This document shows positions 1-5,183 of a DNA stretch of 5,183 bases, one piece after another; the stretch's first letter is position 1; each line of letters begins with the position of its first letter. This DNA is from Pseudomonadota bacterium (GTDB taxonomy: Bacteria > Pseudomonadota > Gammaproteobacteria > Xanthomonadales > Rhodanobacteraceae). Position numbers and translations under genes: made by a program. The stretch covers positions 1-5,183 of the forward strand of contig JANXVS010000227.1 in assembly GCA_025351555.1 (NCBI GenBank), read 5' to 3'. The notes under the pieces were generated by a model. That model did not search any database. It was not told where the DNA came from and worked only from the letters and a program-made list of their open reading frames with translations.

Positions 1-240
1 CGGCCCGCCGGTGGAAGCGGTCAGCAGATTGGCGGCGAGGATGCAATCGCGCAACGTACCCGATGTTGTGGACGAGGTTACTGCGCCGGATGCAGTGCTG
101 GGATCGTCCGTCGTAGCGTTCACGCTGCAGGCAGTGATAGCGGCATGTGCCACCGAGACGGCAAGAATGGATGCAAGGCTGGCCTGCACGAGAATGGAAA
201 GCGGCTTGCGCCGGAGCGAACAAATCGAGCGAGTCATCAT
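1..240 (-). CDS. Secreted beta-helix-type protein, N-terminal part only (cut by window edge)
   Basis: The reading frame opens at position 240 with ATG-ATG and runs 80 codons without a stop to the window edge, so only the N-terminus is visible. Residues 1-34 look like a Sec signal peptide: a basic start (TRSICSLRRK), a hydrophobic stretch (LASILAVSVA) and a likely signal peptidase I site after AHA. The mature part is Ser/Thr-rich and contains GTLRDCILAAN at residues 61-71. This matches the '(S/T)LRdaI.aAN' motif that usually opens right-handed beta-helix proteins of the CSLREA/choice-of-anchor Q kind. A GGGAG ribosome binding site lies 5 bases before the first ATG. The gene follows the 577-residue beta-helix gene after 82 bases on the same strand, and both share the export and 'LR.(A/C)I' plan, so it is probably a paralogue. 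No enzymatic function can be read. Identification as beta-helix is inferred from the motif, since the repeats lie outside the window. Confidence 0.75.
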   Translation of the reverse strand, partial: MMTRSICSLRRKPLSILVQASLASILAVSVAHAAITACSVNATTDDPSTASGAVTSSTTSGTLRDCILAANLLTASTGGP

Positions 241-322
241 TATTTCTCCCGTCTAGCTCATTCCGGCGCCTTGCGCGTGCCACACAATCCCGCGGCGGCA
301 ATAACGTTAGATTGCAACCGTT
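241..322 (-). other. Spacer between the two beta-helix genes
   Basis: These 82 bases separate the TAG stop of the complete beta-helix gene from the start of the partial one. Apart from the ribosome binding site, I see no convincing intrinsic terminator (no stem followed by a T-run on the minus strand) and no clear promoter boxes. This is compatible with co-transcription of the two genes, but does not prove it. Confidence 0.4.
246..250 (-). promoter_or_regulatory. Ribosome binding site of the partial beta-helix gene
   Basis: On the minus strand the sequence reads GGGAG, then five bases (AAATA), then ATGATG. Spacing is 5 bases to the first ATG and 8 to the second, so either may initiate. The site supports position 240 or 237 as the start of the truncated secreted protein. 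Confidence 0.6.
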
Positions 323-2056
323 CTATCGGTCGTGCTTTTCGTATGCGCCGATGTCTGTGGCGAGTCCAATCTTGCGCGGAAAACCTGGGCCGCGCTGGTC
401 GTACGCCAATTGGTCGATGTTGCTACCTGCATCAATGGCTGGACTGCCGCGCTGCAATGCGTGCGTCAACGTGAAGCCTCCGTTCCATGCCAACGGTGCG
501 AGCTTCGGGTCGCTGGACAAGGTGTCCACCGGCAGCGTCAGGGTTGCACTCGCGCTCGTGATCAAGTTGTGGGAACCCGAAACGGTCGTGGGCAAATAAG
601 TCCTGAAATCCCCGCCACCCGCGCTGGAAGTATTTCCCGCGACGATCGTGCTGTCTGCATTCACGGTGGCCGCGTTGTACTGGTAGATGCCGCCGCCCTG
701 CTCGGCCTTGTTGGACGCGACTGTCGAGTTGGTCAGTACAATCGCGGCGCCATTGCCGTATATTCCCCCGCCGTGGGCGTATCCGTAAGGCGCATAGGCA
801 GCGCCGGAGCGTGTGCTGCTGTTGCCGCTGACTGTGCTGTTGGTGAAGCTCACAGTGCCGGTTTGTCCGAACGTCCTTGCGCCGCCGCCGGTTGAGCCCT
901 CGAAGGCGACACCTTGCGGATTGCTGGCGATAGCGGACGTGCTGTTGCCGCTGATCGTGCTGTCGCTGACCATGAACGAGTGCGCGCGCGCGCCGCCGCC
1001 GAGAGAGAATGAATAGGCATACGCTGTAGCGCTGGAACCTGTATTGACTGCCTGTGCAGCGTTGTCGCTGATGGTGCTGCGAACCATCGTAAGTGTACCG
1101 AATGTCAGCACGCCGCCTTCGGCTGCCACCACGACTTGCTCCGCGAAAGCAGTCGACGCCGACACCGAGTTGCCTTGGATGATGCTGTCGGAAATGTCGA
1201 GATCGTATAGCGTGCCCAAGCCGCCCATGGAGGCATCTACGCTTTGGCCGGCAGGGAGGCTCGCTATGCCGACGGCGATCGTAGCGTTGCCGATGATCGC
1301 GCTGTTGCGAACACTGATGCCGTAGTCCGCTAGTACACCGCCGCATATGGCATGCCCGGCCGCATGCACGGTGTTCAGCGCGATCACGCTGGAAACGAGC
1401 GTCGCGGTCCCCTGAGCGTGGGCACCGCCGCCGTATGCGGAACCAGATGTGGACGTCGCATCGCAGGCGACCAGGGCGGCGTGATCGAGCGCGATGGAAC
1501 CTGCGGAGTTCAAACAGCCGCCAGACACGTTGGCGTTGAAAGCGCTTACCGTGGTCGCATGACCACCTGTCAACGTCACGTTCGACAGCGACAGCGTTCC
1601 GATGCCGCTATGATTGAACACGCGGTCGGCACGGTTTCCGTCGACGATCACTTCACGATTGAGCGGACCGCGGATTTTCAGTTCATCGACTGCCACCTCG
1701 ATAGCGCCGCTGGTCAACGTGATCTTGCTGCAGTGAAGGTTGCCAAGGTCCAACTGATCGCCGCTACTCGATCCAGCAATAGCGTTGCGCAGGCTGCCAG
1801 CGCCGCTGTCCTTGCAGTTGGTCACGCTGGGCCCAGAGTGAAAACTCGCCGAGGCTTGCCCCGCGAGATGCTGTCGTCGCTGCGTTGGGCGTTGCAGCGC
1901 AGGGTAGTCCGCACCAAAGCGATCCGGGTCGAAACGGCGCGCTCCGGAGTCACTGGGAGCTGCGGCGGAAAGCAGTCCGGGAGCCAGCACCACGGCCAAG
2001 GCCGCGGCAAGTGGCAGCAAACGTAACGCGGATGAAGGTCTGATCGAATTCATCAT
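323..2056 (-). CDS. Secreted right-handed beta-helix protein with C-terminal choice-of-anchor Q domain
   Basis: This is a 577-residue exported protein of unknown specific function. Residues 1-33 form a signal peptide (RPSSALRLLPLAAALAVVLA, then GLLSAAA). Residues 78-93 (VTNCKDSGAGSLRNAI) are the typical opening of this beta-helix class. Residues ~150-490 are Gly/Ser/Thr/Asn-rich parallel beta-helix coils, with repeated 'NSTVSGNS'-like rungs each preceded by a GGG turn. Residues 498-577 match a choice-of-anchor Q domain: GSPAIDAG (537-544), DQRG (553-556) and DIGAYE (568-573). No LPXTG, transmembrane anchor or autotransporter barrel is visible, so it is probably released or held at the surface by an unknown mechanism. 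The start at 2056 (ATGATG) is chosen because a signal peptide follows directly and GGAG lies 9 bases upstream. The frame stays open to 2368, but that extension would overlap the divergent sigma gene and bury the signal peptide. A role in adhesion or polysaccharide interaction is only a guess. Confidence 0.88.
   Translation of the reverse strand: MMNSIRPSSALRLLPLAAALAVVLAPGLLSAAAPSDSGARRFDPDRFGADYPALQRPTQRRQHLAGQASASFHSGPSVTNCKDSGAGSLRNAIAGSSSGDQLDLGNLHCSKITLTSGAIEVAVDELKIRGPLNREVIVDGNRADRVFNHSGIGTLSLSNVTLTGGHATTVSAFNANVSGGCLNSAGSIALDHAALVACDATSTSGSAYGGGAHAQGTATLVSSVIALNTVHAAGHAICGGVLADYGISVRNSAIIGNATIAVGIASLPAGQSVDASMGGLGTLYDLDISDSIIQGNSVSASTAFAEQVVVAAEGGVLTFGTLTMVRSTISDNAAQAVNTGSSATAYAYSFSLGGGARAHSFMVSDSTISGNSTSAIASNPQGVAFEGSTGGGARTFGQTGTVSFTNSTVSGNSSTRSGAAYAPYGYAHGGGIYGNGAAIVLTNSTVASNKAEQGGGIYQYNAATVNADSTIVAGNTSSAGGGDFRTYLPTTVSGSHNLITSASATLTLPVDTLSSDPKLAPLAWNGGFTLTHALQRGSPAIDAGSNIDQLAYDQRGPGFPRKIGLATDIGAYEKHDR
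626..1306 (-). repeat. Degenerate coding repeats specifying beta-helix rungs
   Basis: Residues ~251-477 of the 577-residue protein carry seven related rungs: NSAIIGNATI (251), DSIIQGNSVS (290), RSTISDNAA (326), DSTISGNSTS (365), NSTVSGNSST (406), NSTVASNKA (443) and DSTIVAGNTS (468). The first six are spaced 36-41 residues apart and the last 25. A Gly-rich turn (GGG or GG plus a small or hydrophobic residue) precedes most rungs by about 12-15 residues. The similarity is visible in DNA: the 14-mer GCTGTTGCCGCTGA occurs at 818-831 and 941-954 on the plus strand. This is protein-level repetition, not a mobile or CRISPR repeat. Confidence 0.7.
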
Positions 2057-2065
2057 GACATCGGT

Positions 2066-2069
2066 CTCC
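2066..2069 (-). promoter_or_regulatory. Ribosome binding site fixing the beta-helix start
   Basis: Read on the minus strand, GGAG lies 9 bases before the ATGATG at 2056. It supports starting the secreted protein there rather than at the upstream in-frame codons that run into the divergent sigma gene. Confidence 0.55.
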
Positions 2070-2091
2070 GTATGGATGGGTGTTGTCCAGT

Positions 2092-2104
2092 CGGTCAGTG
2101 ACCG
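2092..2104. promoter_or_regulatory. 13-base perfect palindrome, possible operator
   Basis: CGGTCA-G-TGACCG is a perfect inverted repeat around a single central base, 36 bases upstream of the beta-helix start codon. Its position and symmetry fit a dimeric regulator site overlapping the promoter or leader of the minus-strand gene. The same arms could also form a very short RNA hairpin, but a one-base loop makes that unlikely. The binding protein is unknown. A chance palindrome is possible. Confidence 0.3.
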
Positions 2105-2194
2105 GCTTGCCATGAGCTTCAGAGATTCGCGGCGTGGATTACATAAGCGCTCAGTTCGGGCGGTGACGCAAGCAACGACGTGGATCGATAATCC

Positions 2195-2223
2195 TTGTCC
2201 AATGACTACATTCGTCCGATATT
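2195..2223 (+). promoter_or_regulatory. Candidate sigma70-like promoter of the sigma/kinase cassette
   Basis: TTGTCC (2195-2200) and GATATT (2218-2223) are separated by 17 bases and each match 4 of 6 bases of the TTGACA/TATAAT consensus. The predicted transcript start would be near 2230, giving a leader of about 60 bases before the ATG at 2293. This is by eye only. An ECF-type promoter recognised by the cassette's own sigma factor was not recognisable. Confidence 0.35.
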
Positions 2224-2277
2224 CCTGATTTGCCCCGGCGCCGCTCATCGGGCGTATCATCGACCCATGCGCGCAAC

Positions 2278-2283
2278 GGGGAG
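2278..2283 (+). promoter_or_regulatory. Ribosome binding site deciding the first sigma start
   Basis: GGGGAG lies 9 bases before ATG 2293. The same frame is open from a TTG at 2230, but that codon has no comparable site and would add 21 residues of low-complexity sequence ahead of the conserved QWSMVL motif. I therefore choose 2293. Confidence 0.65.
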
Positions 2284-2292
2284 AAGCGCTGC

Positions 2293-3015
2293 ATGAGCCA
2301 GTTCGACACGACGCAGTGGAGCATGGTGTTGCGCGCGCGCGCCGGCGATGCGGATGCACGTGTCGCACTCGAGTCGCTGTGTCGCATCTACCGTGCGCCC
2401 GTGCTGGCCTACATCCGTCATCGCGGATACGCAGGCGACGCCGCTGAAGACCTGACCCAATCCTTCTTCGAACGCTTCCTGGAGCGCACCTATCACGCCC
2501 ACGCCGATCCTGCGCGCGGCCGCTTCCGGGCGTTCCTGCTCACGACGATCAAGCGCTTTCTGATCAACGCCGACCAGGAAGCTCATGCGGTGAAACACGG
2601 TGCCCACATGCACTTCGAATCGTTCGACACGGACACGGGTTGTGAGCATGATCTGGCGACCTCCGATGTGGGCCCGGAGCAGGCTTTCGAGCGCACTTGG
2701 GCGTTGGTGGTTCTCGACGGCGCCCTACGTCGCTTGCGCGATGAAGCCCGTGCCGCGGGCAAGAGCGAGCTATTCGAACATCTGCGCGATTTTCTCGCCG
2801 AAGCACCCGACGAAGCCGATTACGCACGAGTCGCCACAGCGCTCGACATGCGCCGCAATACCCTCGCCGTGGCAGTGCATCGGATGCGCCGGCGTTTGCG
2901 CGAACTGGTGCTGGAGGAAGTAACCCAGACGGCCGCTGATCGCGGTGAATTGGAATGCGAGCTGCGCGAACTGCGCGGCGCGTTCGGCACGATGCTGCAA
3001 TTGACGGATACTTGA
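2293..3015 (+). CDS. ECF-like RNA polymerase sigma factor (sigma-70 family, 'WSMVL' type)
   Basis: This 240-residue protein is a sigma-70 family factor of the longer ECF-like type that begins with '(T)(R/Q)WS.VL'. Here TTQWSMVL is at residues 6-13. Region 2 spans about 24-100, with LCRIYRAPVLAYIRHRGY, the core-binding DLTQSFFERFL (53-63) and GRFRAFLLTTIKRFL (76-90). A linker containing GPEQAFERTWA (127-137) follows. Region 4, the -35 recognition helix-turn-helix, is at about 175-210 (YARVATALDMRRNTLAVAVHRMRRRLREL), followed by an acidic tail. It should bind core RNA polymerase and direct it to a specific promoter set in the cytoplasm. No anti-sigma gene is adjacent. Instead a second sigma-like gene and a Ser/Thr kinase follow, suggesting control by phosphorylation (inference). 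The linker carries several Ser/Thr residues (S110, T113, T115, T123, S124) that could be targets. Sigma-family assignment is strong; the precise ECF group is not assigned. Confidence 0.9.
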   Translation: MSQFDTTQWSMVLRARAGDADARVALESLCRIYRAPVLAYIRHRGYAGDAAEDLTQSFFERFLERTYHAHADPARGRFRAFLLTTIKRFLINADQEAHAVKHGAHMHFESFDTDTGCEHDLATSDVGPEQAFERTWALVVLDGALRRLRDEARAAGKSELFEHLRDFLAEAPDEADYARVATALDMRRNTLAVAVHRMRRRLRELVLEEVTQTAADRGELECELRELRGAFGTMLQLTDT

Positions 3016-3159
3016 CACGCAAGGGCCGTGTTCAGCGCGCCAAGGCAAACGGCGCGACTCGACCCACCACGCAGCCTGGCTTCGTCGCAACCAGGCGCGG
3101 TAATCGCAATCGGCAATTGTTGAACCTGATATCGAATGTTCGACTCGAGAGGATCGTCG
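3016..3159 (+). other. Spacer between the two sigma genes, with two small hairpins
   Basis: About 143 bases separate the first sigma stop from the second sigma start. This is unusually long for an operon whose next junction overlaps. Two inverted repeats are visible: CGCGCC/GGCGCG (3036-3056, 9-base loop) and GCCTGG/CCAGGC (3074-3096, 11-base loop). Neither is followed by a T-run, so they are not typical intrinsic terminators. They could modulate read-through or RNA stability, or be chance in GC-rich DNA. No convincing internal promoter was found. Confidence 0.4.
3148..3153 (+). promoter_or_regulatory. Ribosome binding site deciding the second sigma start
   Basis: AGAGGA lies 6 bases before ATG 3160. 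The upstream in-frame ATG at 3136 has no purine-rich site at proper distance, so the protein is taken to start MTSGPC rather than MFDSRG. Confidence 0.6.
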
Positions 3160-3897
3160 ATGACCTCCGGCCCTTGTCCGACCCATCAGCATTTCGCAAA
3201 CACACGCTGGTCGATGGTCCTGCAACTCGGTGCCGGCCGCGGGAGCAATGCGCGCAGCGCGTTGATCGATCTGTGCCTGCGCTACTGGTATCCCGTGTAT
3301 GCCTATCTGCGTCGTTGCGGGCATGCGCCCGAGATTGCACAGCAGCTAGCCGGAAACTTTCTTCAACACCTGTTCCGGGATTTTCGTTGTGACGCCGAAC
3401 TGCGCCGGCAGGGGCAATTTCGACGTTACCTCCTCGAACGGTTAACCGAATTCCTCGCCGCTGATCGCGGCGACGCGACTAACGATCAAGCCATCGCAGA
3501 GTTGACCATGCCTCCGCCTGATCTGGAGCAGCGCAATCTTCGCGACAATGACGCAACGCAGTCTTCCGAACAGGTCTACCAACGCAGCTTCGCCCTCGAA
3601 GTGCTGTCGCGCGCCTTTGCAAACTTGCGCAGGGAAGCGCGCGAGAACGGGCATCTGGAAATGTACGAGACGCTGGAACCCTACCTGGCGATAGAACCGG
3701 CAGCGACGGAATACGAGGAATTGACCCAGCGGCTGGGGATGCGTCCTCTGGCGCTCACCGTCGCCCTGAAACGCTTGCGCCAGCGGTGGCGCGAACTGAT
3801 TGACCGCGAACTCGCCGACACGGTTGTGTCAGCTGAAGAACTCGTCGCAGAACGCTCAGCCCTGCATGCTGCGCTGAGCATGGGGACGGAGCCGTGA
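3160..3897 (+). CDS. Divergent sigma-factor-like protein, paralogue of the preceding gene
   Basis: This 245-residue protein has the same layout as the preceding sigma factor. NTRWSMVL is at 14-21, LCLRYWYPVYAYLRRCGH at 38-55, and a linker with SSEQVYQRSFALEVL at 135-149. Region 4-like YEELTQRLGMRPLALTVALKRLRQRWREL is at 185-213, with an acidic tail. It is thus a recognisable family member. Region 2 is altered: the first protein's EDLTQSFFERFL is replaced by QQLAGNFLQHLF (61-72), losing the acidic DLTQ core. The GRFRAFLL segment becomes GQFRRYLLERLTEFL. These segments normally contact core polymerase and the -10 element, so the protein may be a weak, specialised or non-catalytic sigma, for example a partner or modulator of the first one (inference). 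Region 4 appears intact. Its stop overlaps the GTG start of the kinase gene, implying translational coupling. The reading frame is intact, so it is not a simple pseudogene. Confidence 0.82.
   Translation: MTSGPCPTHQHFANTRWSMVLQLGAGRGSNARSALIDLCLRYWYPVYAYLRRCGHAPEIAQQLAGNFLQHLFRDFRCDAELRRQGQFRRYLLERLTEFLAADRGDATNDQAIAELTMPPPDLEQRNLRDNDATQSSEQVYQRSFALEVLSRAFANLRREARENGHLEMYETLEPYLAIEPAATEYEELTQRLGMRPLALTVALKRLRQRWRELIDRELADTVVSAEELVAERSALHAALSMGTEP
3882..3886 (+). promoter_or_regulatory. Ribosome binding site of the kinase, inside the second sigma gene
   Basis: GGGGA lies 7 bases before the GTG at 3894, within the last codons of the sigma-like gene. It supports the overlapping GTG as the kinase start over the in-frame ATG at 3927, which has no comparable site. 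Confidence 0.6.
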
Positions 3898-5183
3898 AAA
3901 CCGCATTTCCCACCATCAATGCGTTCATGGAAGCGAACTCGGTGATGCCGCGCAAGCATGGCGCGGCACTGGCCAATCTGGCGTTCGGGAGCCTTCACCA
4001 TGACGTCCAGGCAACCCTGGTATCGGGAGTCGATGCCGGACGCCACCTTGCCTTTCTGTCCGCCGACACACTGGAACTGGACCTCGACGATCCGACCCAG
4101 CGGCAACTGGGTGACTACGAACTGCTCGAACTGATCGGTGAAGGCGGCATGGGAGTGGTCTATCGCGCGCGCCAGGTCAGCCTCGACCGCGAAGTCGCGG
4201 TAAAACTGCTGGCCGCCGGCCCGTGGGCCTCACGCGATTTTATCGACCGCTTCCGGCGCGAGGCGCAAAACGCCGCGCGCATGCAACATCCGAACATCGT
4301 CGCGATCTACGAGGTCGGCACGGCCGCGGGATTGCATTTTTTCAGCATGCGTCTTGTGCGGGGACGCAGCCTCGCGCAGATCATCCACGGTGAGGCGCCG
4401 GATGCGCCGCTGCGCGTGGCAGCGTTGATGCGCACGGTCGCGGAAGCCGTGTACTACGCGCATCGTCTCAATGTGCTGCATCTGGATCTCAAGCCGGCGA
4501 ACATCCTGATCGACGAAGAAGGTGAACCGCATGTTGCCGATTTCGGACTTGCCCGGCGACTCGACAGCGCGCTCGCTACAGACACGAATGAAGTTTCCGG
4601 TACACCGAGCTACATGGCCCCGGAGCAGGCGCAGACGAGGCTAAGCAAGTTGACCGCAGCAACCGATATCTGGGGCCTGGGTGCAATCCTGTACGAGCTC
4701 GTGACCGGGCGTCCACCGTTTCGCGGCGACACTGCGCAGGCCACGCTGCGAATGCTGATCGAGGGACAGATTCGGGCGCCAAGGAGGTTTGCGCCAAAGC
4801 TTTCGCTCGATCTGCAAGCGATCATCCTGCATTGCCTGGAGCGCGAACCGACCGAACGCTATCCGACTGCTCGGGCGCTGGCGCATGACCTGAACCGCTT
4901 CATCGAAGGACGCGCGGTGCTGGTGCGCCCGCTGAACATGATGCAGCGCACTGCACGCTGGTCCAGACGCGAACCGCGGTTGGCCGCAACCGGTTTGCTT
5001 GCAGCGAGCGCGCTGGTGCTCGGTCTGCTCGCGACCACGCAGCAGTGGCGGCGCGCACAGGGCAACGCCAGCGTCGCGGCGTCAAACGCCACTCTGGCCA
5101 ACGATCGCCTGTGGCAGTCACGTCTCGATCAGGCGGCGACCGCGTTGCGCGATGGCCACAGCTACGATGCCTTGCCGCTGCTC
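3894..5183 (+). CDS. Membrane Ser/Thr protein kinase, C-terminus beyond window
   Basis: The frame runs from GTG 3894, which overlaps the previous stop as GTGA, to the window end: 430 codons, no stop. Residues 1-72 are an unassigned cytoplasmic extension. A Hanks-type kinase domain spans about 75-340. It has the glycine loop GEGGMGVV (82-89), ATP lysine K104 in VAVK, a probable helix-C glutamate E123, catalytic loop HLDLKPAN (196-203), DFG (216-218), GTPSYMAPEQ (236-245) and DIWGLG (258-263). All key catalytic residues are present, but the usual HRD arginine is leucine, making it a non-RD kinase. A basic stretch (RTARWSRREPR) then precedes one transmembrane helix at about 363-382, so the kinase should be cytoplasmic and the C-terminal part periplasmic. 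The visible remainder, with LWQSRLDQAATALRDG, resembles the linker before WD40 or TPR sensor repeats in related kinases, which cannot be confirmed here. It probably phosphorylates one or both upstream sigma proteins (inference from context). Confidence 0.9.
   Translation, partial: MKTAFPTINAFMEANSVMPRKHGAALANLAFGSLHHDVQATLVSGVDAGRHLAFLSADTLELDLDDPTQRQLGDYELLELIGEGGMGVVYRARQVSLDREVAVKLLAAGPWASRDFIDRFRREAQNAARMQHPNIVAIYEVGTAAGLHFFSMRLVRGRSLAQIIHGEAPDAPLRVAALMRTVAEAVYYAHRLNVLHLDLKPANILIDEEGEPHVADFGLARRLDSALATDTNEVSGTPSYMAPEQAQTRLSKLTAATDIWGLGAILYELVTGRPPFRGDTAQATLRMLIEGQIRAPRRFAPKLSLDLQAIILHCLEREPTERYPTARALAHDLNRFIEGRAVLVRPLNMMQRTARWSRREPRLAATGLLAASALVLGLLATTQQWRRAQGNASVAASNATLANDRLWQSRLDQAATALRDGHSYDALPLL

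Larger units (their letters stand above)
2057..2292. promoter_or_regulatory. Divergent promoter region between beta-helix and sigma genes
   Basis: This 236-base non-coding stretch separates the divergently transcribed beta-helix gene and sigma/kinase cassette. It must hold the start signals for both sides. It contains the two ribosome binding sites, a 13-base palindrome near the left end and a sigma70-like hexamer pair near the right end. I could not assign a convincing promoter to the minus strand: AT-rich TATGTAAT (read on minus, around 2140) is a possible -10 but has no well-spaced -35. Confidence 0.6.

Noticed and set aside
818..954. Repeated 14-base word as a possible CRISPR or mobile-element repeat
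   Set aside because: The copies are in frame, degenerate outside the core and encode the same beta-helix rung, so they are coding repeats.
432..1346. 304-residue open frame on the minus strand in another register
   Set aside because: The translation is Arg/Gln/His-rich low complexity, typical of a frame-shifted reading of the repetitive beta-helix gene.
1352..2026. 224-residue open frame on the plus strand
   Set aside because: It lies entirely antisense to the beta-helix gene and has no recognisable domain. It is best explained as a shadow of GC-rich repeat coding.
2057..2368. N-terminal extension of the beta-helix frame to an upstream start at 2368
   Set aside because: It would overlap the divergent sigma gene, place the signal peptide in mid-protein and has no supporting ribosome binding site. 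ATG 2056 with GGAG is better.
3036..3096. Rho-independent terminator after the first sigma gene
   Set aside because: The stems are only 6 bp with 9-11 base loops, and no T-run follows either of them.
2564..3324. Minus-strand open frames opposite the sigma genes
   Set aside because: No motifs, start signals or hydrophobic patterns are seen, and both sigma genes on the plus strand are well supported by conserved domains.
3160..3897. Second sigma-like gene as a pseudogene
   Set aside because: The frame is intact and of full family length, has a good ribosome binding site, a preserved region 4 and a coupled downstream gene. Only region 2 motifs are altered.

Overview
The window is GC-rich, densely coding bacterial DNA. 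It is most likely from a gammaproteobacterium of the Xanthomonadales/Rhodanobacteraceae type. That placement is inference from two things: the pairing of 'WSMVL'-type sigma factors with a membrane Ser/Thr kinase carrying an HLDLKPAN loop, and the secreted 'choice-of-anchor Q' beta-helix proteins. No rRNA, tRNA or marker gene fixes the taxon.

Left half (1-2056, minus strand): two genes for exported proteins lie head to tail. The upstream one (323-2056) is complete and encodes a 577-residue secreted right-handed beta-helix protein ending in a choice-of-anchor Q domain. The downstream one (240 to beyond position 1) is cut by the window edge. Its 80 visible residues are a signal peptide followed by the same kind of N-terminal 'TLRDCILAAN' motif. 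The gap between them is 82 bases, so they may be co-transcribed.

Centre (2057-2292): a 236-base divergent intergenic region holds the ribosome binding sites of both flanking genes, a 13-base perfect palindrome near the minus-strand gene, and a plausible sigma70-like promoter for the plus-strand genes.

Right half (2293-5183, plus strand): a three-gene signalling cassette. The first gene encodes a 240-residue ECF-like sigma factor. After a 143-base spacer with two small hairpins comes a 245-residue paralogue whose region 2 is strongly altered. A Ser/Thr protein kinase follows, with its GTG start overlapping the stop of the second sigma gene (GTGA). The kinase has an N-terminal extension, a full kinase domain with a non-RD (HLD) catalytic loop, and one transmembrane helix. 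Its C-terminal sensor region is cut off by the window end.

The parsimonious model (inference) is that the membrane kinase senses a signal and acts on one or both sigma proteins. There is precedent in the kinase-activated ECF systems EcfK/PknS of Xanthomonas and EcfP/PknT of Vibrio. The divergent secreted beta-helix genes are possible targets. The least ordinary feature is the tandem sigma pair, one conventional and one degenerate, translationally coupled to the kinase.
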